Below, piece by piece: positions 6,346 to 14,006 of a DNA stretch of 22,847 nt; within the stretch, counting starts at the first letter, position 1; each line of letters begins with the position of its first letter. Made by a program: the position numbers and the translations under genes. The stretch covers positions 1 to 22,847 of the forward strand of contig CAJTYD010000054.1 of the NCBI GenBank assembly GCA_910583775.1. Reading direction: 5' to 3'. This DNA is from an uncultured Muribaculaceae bacterium. GTDB lineage: Bacteria; Bacteroidota; Bacteroidia; Bacteroidales; Muribaculaceae. The notes beneath the pieces were generated by a model, which saw nothing but the letters and a program-made list of their open reading frames with translations, was not told the origin of the DNA and did not search any database.

Positions 6346-8385
6346 ATGAATAAATTCAAGCGTACATTAATCACGACGGCTCTTCCGTATGCCAACGGCC
6401 CGGTCCATATCGGTCACCTCGCCGGAGTATATGTTCCCGCCGACATCTATGCCCGCTATCTCCGTCTCAAAGGAGAAGACGTGCTCATGATCGGCGGCAG
6501 CGACGAGCATGGAGTTCCAATCACGATCAAAGCTAAAAAAGAGGGCGTAACCCCTCAGGATATCGTCGACAGATATCACAATATAATCAAGGATTCCTTT
6601 GACGGACTCGGCATCTCTTTCGACGTCTACGGCCGGACCACTTCCGTGACCCATCGCAAGACGGCCTCCGACTTCTTCCGCCGTCTTTACGAAAAAGGGG
6701 AATTCATCGAGAAGACCTCGATGCAGCTCTATGACGAGGAGGCCGGACAGTTCCTCGCCGACCGCTACGTGACCGGCACATGCCCCCACTGCGGAAACGA
6801 GCACGCCTACGGCGACCAGTGCGAGGCATGCGGAACATCGCTCGCCGCCACCGACCTGATCAACCCCAAGTCGGCCATCACAGGCAACGTCCCCGTGCTC
6901 CGCGAGACATCCCACTACTACCTGCCTCTCGACAAATGGCAGTCACGTCTCGAGAAATGGATCCTTGAGGAACACAAGGAGTGGAAGCCCAACGTCTATG
7001 GCCAGTGCAAGTCATGGCTCGACCTCGGCCTGCAGCCCCGCGCCGTTAGCCGCGACCTCGACTGGGGTATCCCCGTACCGGTGGAAGGCGCGGAAGGGAA
7101 AGTGCTGTATGTATGGTTTGACGCCCCCATAGGATACATCTCCAACACCATCGACCTCGTAGGCGACGACTACACGAAATGGTGGAAAGATCCCGAGACA
7201 CGCATGATCCACTTCATCGGCAAGGACAACATCGTGTTCCACTGTATCGTCTTCCCCTCGATGCTCATGGCCGACGGCAGCTACAACCTGCCCGACAACG
7301 TCCCCGCCAACGAGTTCCTCAACCTCGAGGACAACAAGATCTCGACATCGCGCAACTGGGCCGTATGGCTCCACGAGTATCTCGAAGACTTCCCCGGCAA
7401 GCAGGACGTATTGCGCTACGTGCTCACCGCCAACGCCCCCGAGACCAAAGACAACAACTTCACCTGGCGCGACTTCCAGGCCCGCAACAACTCCGAGCTC
7501 GTCGCTATTCTCGGCAATTTCGTGAACCGCGCCATGGTGCTCGACCATAAATATTTCGAAGGAAAGGTGCCCGCGTGCGGCGAACTGCAGCCCATCGACG
7601 AGCAGGTGATCGCCGAAGTGCGCGAAGCAGTGAAGGCATGCTCCGAAAGCCTCGACAGCTTCAAGTTCAGAGAGGCTCTGAAAGACGCAATGAACGTGGC
7701 CCGCGCCGGAAACAAATATCTCGCCGACTGCGAGCCCTGGAAGCTCTGGAAGACCGACCAGGCGCGCGTGGCGACGATCCTCAACGTCGCCCTGCAGATC
7801 TGCGCGAACCTCGCAGTAGTGTTCGAGCCCTTCACCCCCTTCATGAGCAAGGACCTCGCCGGTATGCTCGGCCTCGGAAAACTGTCATGGGACATGGCCG
7901 GTAAATTCGACCTTCTCAAGGAGGGCGACGCCATCGCCGAACCCCATCTCCTTTTCGAAAAGATCGAAGATGCTCCCATCGAGGCACAGATACAGAAGCT
8001 CAAGGACACTCTCGAGAAAAACGAGCTTGAGAACTGGAAACCCGCCGAAGTAAAGCCGAACGTCGATTTCGAGAACTTCGAGAAAGTCGACATCCGCGTG
8101 GGCAAAGTGCTCGAATGCACCAAGGTGAAAAAATCAAAGAAACTGCTTCAGTTCCTTATCGACGACGGCTTGGGCAAACGCACCATCCTCAGCGGGATAG
8201 CCCAGAGCTACGAGGATCCGTCGGTGCTTGTAGGCAAGGAGATATGCTTCGTGGCCAATTTCGAGCCCCGCAAGATGATGGGCATCGAGTCGCAGGGCAT
8301 GATCCTGTCGGCGGTCAATCCCGACGGCAAGCTCACGGTCATCTCCCCTTCGGCTGATGTCGCACCCGGTGCATCAGTAGGATAA
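6346..8385 (+). CDS. metG: methionyl-tRNA synthetase
   Basis: Charges tRNA-Met with methionine in the cytoplasm; essential for initiation and elongation. The class I signatures are PYANGPVHIGHLAG (14-27) and the KMSKS equivalent KISTS (331-335). A zinc knuckle CPHCG...CEAC places four Cys at 146, 149, 159 and 162. The anticodon-binding helical domain follows (about 390-550), and a C-terminal Trbp111-type tRNA-binding OB domain begins near 573 (VDIRVGKVLECTKVKKSKKLL). The 679-aa length is normal for MetG with the fused OB domain. It heads a rightward unit with the M28 gene (27 nt gap) and tyrS (33 nt gap), which suggests co-transcription of two aminoacyl-tRNA synthetases. Confidence 0.98.
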   Translation: MNKFKRTLITTALPYANGPVHIGHLAGVYVPADIYARYLRLKGEDVLMIGGSDEHGVPITIKAKKEGVTPQDIVDRYHNIIKDSFDGLGISFDVYGRTTSVTHRKTASDFFRRLYEKGEFIEKTSMQLYDEEAGQFLADRYVTGTCPHCGNEHAYGDQCEACGTSLAATDLINPKSAITGNVPVLRETSHYYLPLDKWQSRLEKWILEEHKEWKPNVYGQCKSWLDLGLQPRAVSRDLDWGIPVPVEGAEGKVLYVWFDAPIGYISNTIDLVGDDYTKWWKDPETRMIHFIGKDNIVFHCIVFPSMLMADGSYNLPDNVPANEFLNLEDNKISTSRNWAVWLHEYLEDFPGKQDVLRYVLTANAPETKDNNFTWRDFQARNNSELVAILGNFVNRAMVLDHKYFEGKVPACGELQPIDEQVIAEVREAVKACSESLDSFKFREALKDAMNVARAGNKYLADCEPWKLWKTDQARVATILNVALQICANLAVVFEPFTPFMSKDLAGMLGLGKLSWDMAGKFDLLKEGDAIAEPHLLFEKIEDAPIEAQIQKLKDTLEKNELENWKPAEVKPNVDFENFEKVDIRVGKVLECTKVKKSKKLLQFLIDDGLGKRTILSGIAQSYEDPSVLVGKEICFVANFEPRKMMGIESQGMILSAVNPDGKLTVISPSADVAPGASVG

Positions 8386-8412
8386 CCCGAACGGAATCAA
8401 GCCTCAATCAAG

Positions 8413-9387
8413 ATGAAGAAAGGGTTTCTTATACTGACGTCGGCCATCCTGACGCTCGCCTCGTGCGGCGCCGGAAAAGCGAAGACCGCTTCCGAAAACG
8501 AAACGGGTGAAGGAGAAGCGGCTGCCGCAGTCTCCGACGCACCGCGCTTCAATGCCGACAGCGCCTACAGCTATGTGGCGCGGCAGGTGGAATTCGGTCC
8601 GCGTGTCCCCAACACGGAGGCACACCGACGCGCCGCCGACTGGATGGTTTCGGAGCTCCGACGTCATGGCGCCGAGGTGATCGAACAGACCGCCGACCTC
8701 CGTGCCTTCGACGGAACCACGCTCCACGCCCGCAACATCTTCGGCCAGTTCAACCCTTCGATGACCGACCGCACTCTCCTCCTGGCGCACTACGACTGCC
8801 GACCCTGGGCCGACAACGACCCCGACCCGACAAACCATAAGAAACCCGTCGACGGAGCGAACGACGGCGCCAGCGGAGTCGGCGTTCTTCTTGAGACGGC
8901 CCGTCAGATCTCGCTCAAGAACCCAGGAAAGGGAATCGACATCCTTCTTGTCGACGCCGAAGACTGGGGCGAAGAGAACGATGACGACTCCTGGGCCTTG
9001 GGCGCGCGGTATTTCGCAAACAATCCCGTTAAAAGCGGCTACGCCCCCTCGAGAGTGATCGTCGTGGATATGGTGGGAGGCAAAGGCGCCGTCTTCCCGC
9101 GTGAATACTTCTCGCAGCAGGCCGCTCCCGAACTCGCGCAGGCTGTCTGGAACGCCGCCGCGCGCGCCGGATACGCCCATCTGTTCAGGAACGAGATCGG
9201 CGGAGCCGTCACCGACGACCATATCGAATTCATAAAGAAAGGAATTCCCGCGGTCGATATCATCGAATATCACCCGCAGAGCGGTTTCTCTCCCGTATGG
9301 CACACCGTTTCCGACAATATGGACAACATATCCGCCGAAACGCTCGGAGCCGTAGGCCAGACCCTCATGGAATATCTTTACTACTGA
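8413..9387 (+). CDS. M28 family zinc peptidase / glutaminyl-peptide cyclotransferase-like lipoprotein
   Basis: A 324-aa product with a lipoprotein signal (ILTLASC, Cys19), so it is probably attached in the cell envelope. The M28 fold is clear: LLLAHYDCRPWAD (His126), GANDGASGVG (Asp151), LLVDAEDWGEEN (Glu183/Asp184), VIVVDMVGG (Asp219), WHTVSDNMD (His297). These are the expected zinc ligands and catalytic acids. The sequence is closest to the bacterial glutaminyl cyclase-like branch, which forms N-terminal pyroglutamate, rather than to aminopeptidases; that distinction is inference. It sits between metG and tyrS with short spacers and no promoter of its own that I can see. Confidence 0.88.
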   Translation: MKKGFLILTSAILTLASCGAGKAKTASENETGEGEAAAAVSDAPRFNADSAYSYVARQVEFGPRVPNTEAHRRAADWMVSELRRHGAEVIEQTADLRAFDGTTLHARNIFGQFNPSMTDRTLLLAHYDCRPWADNDPDPTNHKKPVDGANDGASGVGVLLETARQISLKNPGKGIDILLVDAEDWGEENDDDSWALGARYFANNPVKSGYAPSRVIVVDMVGGKGAVFPREYFSQQAAPELAQAVWNAAARAGYAHLFRNEIGGAVTDDHIEFIKKGIPAVDIIEYHPQSGFSPVWHTVSDNMDNISAETLGAVGQTLMEYLYY

Positions 9388-9420
9388 TATCATCAACAGT
9401 GCAAATAATAAGAAACAGAT

Positions 9421-10716
9421 ATGAAAGATTTTATTGAAGAACTTAAGTGGAGAGGCATGATCCATACGATGATGCCCGGAACGGAGGAACAGCTCAGGAA
9501 AGAGATGACCACCGCCTACCTCGGCATCGATCCAACCGCCGACTCCCTGCACATCGGCCACCTCTGCGGCGTGATGATCCTGCGTCATTTCCAGCGCTGC
9601 GGCCACAAGCCGTTAGCTCTCATCGGAGGCGCCACCGGCATGATCGGCGACCCCTCCGGAAAGTCGCAGGAACGCAACCTTCTCGACGACAAGACCCTGC
9701 GCCACAACCAGGAAGCCATCAAGCAGCAACTTAAGAAATTCCTCGATTTCGACTCCGACGCGCCAAACCGCGCCGAGCTCGTCAACAACTACGACTGGAT
9801 GAAGGACGTGACATTTCTCGAATTCGCCCGCGAAATCGGCAAGCACATCACAGTCAATTATATGATGGCCAAAGACAGCGTCCAGAAGCGCCTCAACGGC
9901 GAAGCCCGCGACGGCCTCAGCTTCACCGAGTTCACCTATCAGCTGCTCCAGGGCTTCGACTTCCTCCACCTCTTCGAGGAGAAGAACTGCAAGCTGCAGC
10001 TCGGAGGCTCCGACCAGTGGGGCAATATCACCACCGGCGCCGAGCTCGTGCGCCGCAAGCTCGGCAAAGAGGTCTTCGCCCTCACCTGCCCCCTGATCAC
10101 CAAGGCTGACGGCGGTAAGTTCGGAAAGACCGAAAGCGGCAACATCTGGCTCGACCCCCGCTACACCTCTCCCTACAAATTCTATCAGTTCTGGCTCAAT
10201 GTCTCCGACGCCGACGCCGAGAAATATCTCAAGATCTTCACATTCCTCACCAAAGAGGAGATCGAGGAGCTCGCCGCCGAACACGCGCAGAACCCCGGAG
10301 CACGTCCGCTTCAGAAGCGTCTTGCCAAAGAGCTCACCGTCATGGTTCACAGCGAGAAAGACTACGAAGCCGCAGTCGAGGCGTCGCAGATACTCTTCAG
10401 CAACTCCGCCGCCGAGGCCCTTCATCAGCTCGACGAGCGCACGCTCCTCGACATCTTCGAGGGAGTTCCCCGCTTCACGATCTCCAGAGCAGAGCTTGAG
10501 GCCGGAATCCCATTGCTCGATCTTCTCGCCGTCAAGACCGCCGTCTTCCCCTCCAAAGGAGAGGCGCGCAAGATGGTCCAGGGCGGCGGCGTGAGCATCG
10601 ACAAAGAGAAAGTGACCGACCCGGCGGCCGTGATCGGCGCCGATGCCCTGCTCGGCGGCAAATACATCCACGTGCAGCGCGGCAAGAAGAACCACTTCCT
10701 CATCATCGCCGAATAA
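9421..10716 (+). CDS. tyrS: tyrosyl-tRNA synthetase
   Basis: Charges tRNA-Tyr in the cytoplasm. Class I signatures are LGIDPTADSLHIGHLCG (HIGH at 44-47) and KFGKT (233-237, the KMSKS equivalent). GGATGMIGDPSGKSQER and QLGGSDQWGNITTG are typical of the bacterial enzyme's tyrosine-binding core. A C-terminal S4 RNA-binding domain (about 365-431: GEARKMVQGGGVSIDKEKV) is present. The 431-aa length is normal. It is the last gene of the metG-M28-tyrS unit, followed by a terminator at 10775-10816. A purine stretch AAGAAAC a few bases before the ATG may serve as a weak ribosome-binding site. Confidence 0.98.
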   Translation: MKDFIEELKWRGMIHTMMPGTEEQLRKEMTTAYLGIDPTADSLHIGHLCGVMILRHFQRCGHKPLALIGGATGMIGDPSGKSQERNLLDDKTLRHNQEAIKQQLKKFLDFDSDAPNRAELVNNYDWMKDVTFLEFAREIGKHITVNYMMAKDSVQKRLNGEARDGLSFTEFTYQLLQGFDFLHLFEEKNCKLQLGGSDQWGNITTGAELVRRKLGKEVFALTCPLITKADGGKFGKTESGNIWLDPRYTSPYKFYQFWLNVSDADAEKYLKIFTFLTKEEIEELAAEHAQNPGARPLQKRLAKELTVMVHSEKDYEAAVEASQILFSNSAAEALHQLDERTLLDIFEGVPRFTISRAELEAGIPLLDLLAVKTAVFPSKGEARKMVQGGGVSIDKEKVTDPAAVIGADALLGGKYIHVQRGKKNHFLIIAE

Positions 10717-10774
10717 GCAGGAATCTTTACCGAAAAAAACAGGTCGTGTGCCCCCCTGACCTGTCAGGAATACA

Positions 10775-10816
10775 ATCAACGCAGTGGCGCGTTTGCGTCT
10801 CTGCGTTGATTTTTAT
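10775..10816 (+). terminator. intrinsic terminator of the metG-tyrS unit
   Basis: ATCAACGCAG (10775-10784) pairs perfectly with CTGCGTTGAT (10801-10810) over a 16-nt loop and is followed by TTTTTAT. A smaller upstream hairpin, ACAGGTC (10739-10745) with GACCTGT (10758-10764), precedes it. Confidence 0.85.
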
Positions 10817-10834
10817 ATCTTTGCAATAAATTTG
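10792..10834 (+). promoter_or_regulatory. tandem promoters of the WYL gene, interleaved with the tyrS terminator
   Basis: TTTG (10792-10795) lies in the terminator loop and TATCTTTG (10816-10823) just after its stem, with exact 20-nt spacing. A second pair is TTG (10806-10808, inside the stem) and TAAATTTG (10827-10834), spacing 18. The leader to the ATG at 10888 would be about 45-60 nt. Confidence 0.7.
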
Positions 10835-10887
10835 CAGTCAAAACCGATACCGCCCCGTTCTTACCGGGAGGATCACACGCTGAATTT

Positions 10888-11778
10888 ATGGCAAAAGACA
10901 TTATCGCAAAATACGTCTGGTTTGTCGACACCCTCAACCGCTACGGCAAGCTGTCGCGCGAGGATATCGACACGCTCTGGATGCAGTCGTCGTTCGGCAA
11001 CGGCAATCCGCTGCCGGAGCGCACCTTCTATCATTACCGCCGCGCGATCGAAGAGAATTTCCATATCGACATCCTCTGCAACCGCGCCGGCGAGTATTAT
11101 ATAGAAAAGGATGACAATCCCGGGGCGCAGGCCCTCGCCAACTGGCTGCTCGACTCATACGCCGTGAACTCGGCCGTGAAAGACTCAGCCGCTTCCGAAA
11201 GGGTAATTGTCGAGGACGTTCCCTCGTCGAGAGAATTCCTTCCCAGCGTTCTCGAGGCGATCAGCCGCACCGAGAAAATAAGCTTCACCTACGCCGGCTT
11301 CAACCGTTCGCGTCCCGAGACCGACATCGTGTTCCATCCATACTTCGTGAAAAGATACAAACAGCGGTGGTATATGATCGGATTCAAGGAGAAAAGCAAC
11401 GACCTGCGCACATACGCCCTCGACCGCGTGAAAGCCCTCAACATACTGCCCGGCAAATTCAAGATGCCAGACCTTGACCCCGAAGAGCTTTTCAGCAACG
11501 TCATCGGGATGACCCTCTCCAAAGCGCCGGTAAGGACCGTAAAACTGCAGACCACCCCACAGCAGGCCAAATACTTCCGCGCCCTCCCGCTGCATCCAAC
11601 CCAGCAGGAGGAACTAAACGACAGCTATTCAATTTTCACCTACCAGCTCAAACTCAATTACGAACTCGTCCATGAGATTCTCGGCTACGGCTCCGCGGTG
11701 AAGGTGCTTGTTCCCCGCGAGCTGCAGCTGATGGTAGAGGAGGAGCTGAAGGCAACTCTCGCCCAATACCGGTCATGA
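10888..11778 (+). CDS. WYL domain transcriptional regulator
   Basis: A 296-aa cytoplasmic protein. The N-terminal ~90 residues (YVWFVDTLNRYGKLSREDI, PLPERTFYHYRRAIEENF) fit a winged-helix DNA-binding region. The central part is a WYL domain: ISFTYAGFNRS, then VFHPYFVKRYKQRWYMIGF with WYM at the signature position, then LRTYALDRVKAL. The C-terminal extension (APVRTVKLQTTP through LMVEEELKATLAQY) is usual for the family. WYL domains bind ligands such as nucleic acids or nucleotides and often act as regulators; targets cannot be deduced. It has its own tandem promoters and precedes obg by 104 bp. Confidence 0.85.
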   Translation: MAKDIIAKYVWFVDTLNRYGKLSREDIDTLWMQSSFGNGNPLPERTFYHYRRAIEENFHIDILCNRAGEYYIEKDDNPGAQALANWLLDSYAVNSAVKDSAASERVIVEDVPSSREFLPSVLEAISRTEKISFTYAGFNRSRPETDIVFHPYFVKRYKQRWYMIGFKEKSNDLRTYALDRVKALNILPGKFKMPDLDPEELFSNVIGMTLSKAPVRTVKLQTTPQQAKYFRALPLHPTQQEELNDSYSIFTYQLKLNYELVHEILGYGSAVKVLVPRELQLMVEEELKATLAQYRS

Positions 11779-11825
11779 CGCAACCATTCCTCTCTCCGCA
11801 GCGTTTTTTCTATAACTTCCCCAAA

Positions 11826-11870
11826 CCTTAAAGTCCTTAAGGCCCTTAAAGACCTTTAGGCCTTTCAACC
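11826..11870. repeat. five-unit 9-nt tandem repeat upstream of obg
   Basis: Units are CCTTAAAGT, CCTTAAGGC, CCTTAAAGA, CCTTTAGGC and CCTTTCAAC, in exact 9-nt register between the WYL stop and the obg ATG at 11883. The array contains self-complementary CTTAAG/CCTTAAGG elements. Its function is unknown. Confidence 0.7.
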
Positions 11871-11882
11871 AAAATATTTATT

Positions 11883-13052
11883 ATGGAATCAAATTTTATA
11901 GATTATGTCAAGATAATGTGTCGATCCGGGAAAGGGGGCGCAGGCAGCCGCCATTTCCATCGCGCCAAATATATCCCCAAGGGCGGTCCGGACGGCGGCG
12001 ACGGGGGCCGCGGCGGCCATATCATCCTGAAGGGAAACCGCCATCTATGGACACTCCTTCCCCTTCGCTACAAGCGTCACATCTTCGCGACAAACGGCCA
12101 GAGCGGCGGCGAAAACCGCTCCACCGGCAAAGACGGAGTCGACCAGATCATCGAAGTGCCCATCGGGACCACCGTCTTCGACGCCGACACCGGCGACTTT
12201 CTCTGCGAGGTGACGGAAGACGGCGAGGAGGTGAAGCTCCTTCGCGGAGGCAAGGGAGGGCTGGGCAACTGGCATTTCGCCACTGCCACCAACCGCGCGC
12301 CCCGCTACGCCCAGCCCGGACAGCCGGGCCTTGAGAAGACCGTCATCCTCGAGCTCAAGCTCCTCGGAGACGTAGGTCTCGTCGGTTTTCCCAACGCCGG
12401 TAAGTCGACCCTTCTTTCAGCCATATCCGCCGCACGTCCCAAAATCGCCGACTATCCCTTCACAACGATGGAGCCGAGTCTCGGAATCGTAGACTACCGC
12501 GACGGCAAGTCGTTCGTCATGGCCGACATCCCCGGAATCATCGAAGGAGCGAGCGAGGGCAAAGGACTCGGTCTGCGTTTCCTCCGCCATATCGAGCGCA
12601 ACGCCGTACTGCTATTCATGGTTCCCGCAGACTCGGCCGACATAAAGAAGGATTACGGGATTCTGCTCCGCGAGGTCAGCGAATTCAATCCCGAACTTGC
12701 CGACAAAAGCCGCGTGCTCGCCATCTCCAAGAGCGATATGCTTGACGACGAGCTCCGCGAGGCGATCTCCGCGGAACTACCCGAGGGAGTGCCAACGGTC
12801 TTCATTTCCGCAGTGACCGGCCAGGGGCTCACCGAACTCAAGGACCTCCTCTGGCGCGAGATCAATTCCGAAGAGAACAGGAACAACTTTACGATCACCC
12901 ACCGCCGGCTCGACCCGCGACACCGCGTCGAGGAGGAAGACAATTTCATCTTCGAGCAGCCCGAAGACGAAGAGCCCGACTTCAGCGGAATGACCGACGA
13001 AGACTGGAACGACGAGTTCTGGGACGAGGAATCCTCCGTAAATCCCGACTAA
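11883..13052 (+). CDS. obg: Obg family GTPase (ribosome assembly / stress)
   Basis: A cytoplasmic GTPase acting on the 50S subunit and in growth control. The glycine-rich Obg fold covers residues 1-160 (FIDYVKIMCRSGKGGAGS, GGPDGGDGGRGGH, GGKGGLGNWHFATATNRAP). The G domain has G1 GFPNAGKST (near 167), G2 in YPFTTMEPSLG, G3 DIPGIIEGASEGKGLG (near 214) and G4 SKSD (near 282) in place of the more common NKxD. A long acidic C-terminus (from about 345) is typical of Bacteroidota versions. The 389-aa length is normal. The spacer to the upstream WYL gene holds a 9-nt tandem repeat; no clear -7 box is seen, so it may be read from the WYL promoters. Confidence 0.97.
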   Translation: MESNFIDYVKIMCRSGKGGAGSRHFHRAKYIPKGGPDGGDGGRGGHIILKGNRHLWTLLPLRYKRHIFATNGQSGGENRSTGKDGVDQIIEVPIGTTVFDADTGDFLCEVTEDGEEVKLLRGGKGGLGNWHFATATNRAPRYAQPGQPGLEKTVILELKLLGDVGLVGFPNAGKSTLLSAISAARPKIADYPFTTMEPSLGIVDYRDGKSFVMADIPGIIEGASEGKGLGLRFLRHIERNAVLLFMVPADSADIKKDYGILLREVSEFNPELADKSRVLAISKSDMLDDELREAISAELPEGVPTVFISAVTGQGLTELKDLLWREINSEENRNNFTITHRRLDPRHRVEEEDNFIFEQPEDEEPDFSGMTDEDWNDEFWDEESSVNPD

Positions 13053-13060
13053 AAACCAAA

Positions 13061-13110
13061 TTATCCCGATTAATCAGGATCAATCCCGATTAACCCTGAT
13101 TAATCTCGAA
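13061..13110. repeat. five-unit 10-nt tandem repeat upstream of the acyltransferase gene
   Basis: Units are TTATCCCGAT, TAATCAGGAT, CAATCCCGAT, TAACCCTGAT and TAATCTCGAA, in exact 10-nt register. They fill the spacer between the obg stop and the ATG at 13118. A related ATCCCGACT lies at the very end of obg. Units alternate ATCCCGAT and ATCAGGAT forms, so adjacent units can also pair. Confidence 0.7.
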
Positions 13111-13117
13111 AACCATC

Positions 13118-13975
13118 ATGGAACTTTTAAAAATCGACCTTAACCGAATTCTCCGTTCGCGCATCGGCGGATGGAAAGGGAAGCTTATCCCCGGATTCCT
13201 TATCTCCGGGCTGGAGAGACTGATCCATCAGAAGGAGCTCAACGAGATCCTCTCCACCACCTATCCCGCCGAAGGCTCCGACTTCTCCGACGGCGTCTAC
13301 CGTTATCTCGATCTCGGGATTTCGGCCTACGGAATGGAGAACATCGAGGAGGGAAAGCGTTATGTCTTCGCCTCCAACCATCCGTTGGGAGGTCTCGACG
13401 GCATCGGGCTCATCAAGATCTTGGGGCGCCGTTATGGAGATGACAACGTCCGCTTCCTTGTCAACGACATGCTGATGAACGTCGAGCCTCTCAGAAAGGT
13501 GTTTCTGCCCGTCAATAAATACGGATCGCAGGGCCGCGACGCCGCGAAAGCAATAAGCGAGGCCTACGCCTCCGACCGCCAGATACTTATGTTTCCGGCC
13601 GGACTCGTGTCGCGGCTTCATCCCGACGGGGGCATCCGCGATCTCGAATGGCAGAAATCGTTCATAGCCAAAGCCATAGAATCCGGCCGCGACATCATCC
13701 CGGTCTATTTCGAAGGGCTTAACAGACGCCGCTTCTACCGCCTCGCCAGGCTGCGCCGGCGCTTAGGCATCAAGGTCAATCTCGAGCAGGCGCTTCTCCC
13801 CTCCGAGGTATGTGCCGCCAGAGGCAAGAGCTTCAAGGTCACCTTCGGCAAACCGGTCCCGGTCGAAAGTCTCAAGGAATCAGATAAATCTTATTCTGAA
13901 CTCGCCCGAAACCTTCATGATTATATTTATGAAAAGTTAGCGATTCATGATGGAAAATCCACGAAAACTGATTAA
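13118..13975 (+). CDS. PlsC-type lipid acyltransferase
   Basis: A 285-aa member of the glycerolipid acyltransferase superfamily, probably peripheral on the inner membrane. The catalytic block reads ASNHPLGGLDGIG, that is HX5D rather than the classical HX4D. The acceptor/phosphate block reads MFPAGLVSR followed by DLEWQKSFIAKAIE, and PVYFEG is the third conserved block. The FPAG-SR...D-W...F pattern is shared with the hemolysin / OlsF-like O-acyltransferase branch, so a glycine- or ornithine-lipid role is possible, as is lysophosphatidate acylation; no N-acyltransferase partner is visible here. It follows obg by 65 bp, and its 3' end contains the pyrG promoter. Confidence 0.82.
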   Translation: MELLKIDLNRILRSRIGGWKGKLIPGFLISGLERLIHQKELNEILSTTYPAEGSDFSDGVYRYLDLGISAYGMENIEEGKRYVFASNHPLGGLDGIGLIKILGRRYGDDNVRFLVNDMLMNVEPLRKVFLPVNKYGSQGRDAAKAISEAYASDRQILMFPAGLVSRLHPDGGIRDLEWQKSFIAKAIESGRDIIPVYFEGLNRRRFYRLARLRRRLGIKVNLEQALLPSEVCAARGKSFKVTFGKPVPVESLKESDKSYSELARNLHDYIYEKLAIHDGKSTKTD

Positions 13976-13980
13976 CTTTG
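13973..13980 (+). promoter_or_regulatory. -7 box of the pyrG gene
   Basis: TAACTTTG (13973-13980) overlaps the acyltransferase stop codon and is a full -7 match. No clear -33 TTG is present. The predicted start near 13987 gives about a 20-nt leader to the GTG at 14007. Confidence 0.6.
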
Positions 13981-14006
13981 CATGCGGATTTACAAAATCA
14001 CGACAC

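Noticed and set aside
8404..9606. Long open frame antisense to the M28 peptidase (400 aa)
   Set aside because: It is explained by codon bias of the plus-strand gene and has no recognisable motif.
9613..10779. Long open frame antisense to tyrS (388 aa)
   Set aside because: It is a shadow of a high-GC coding frame; composition is odd (Gly/Glu/Val-rich, no domain) and tyrS is unmistakable.
11883..13052. SKSD in place of NKxD in Obg as evidence of lost GTP specificity
   Set aside because: The Asp and Lys that determine guanine recognition are kept; the substitution is at the first position only.
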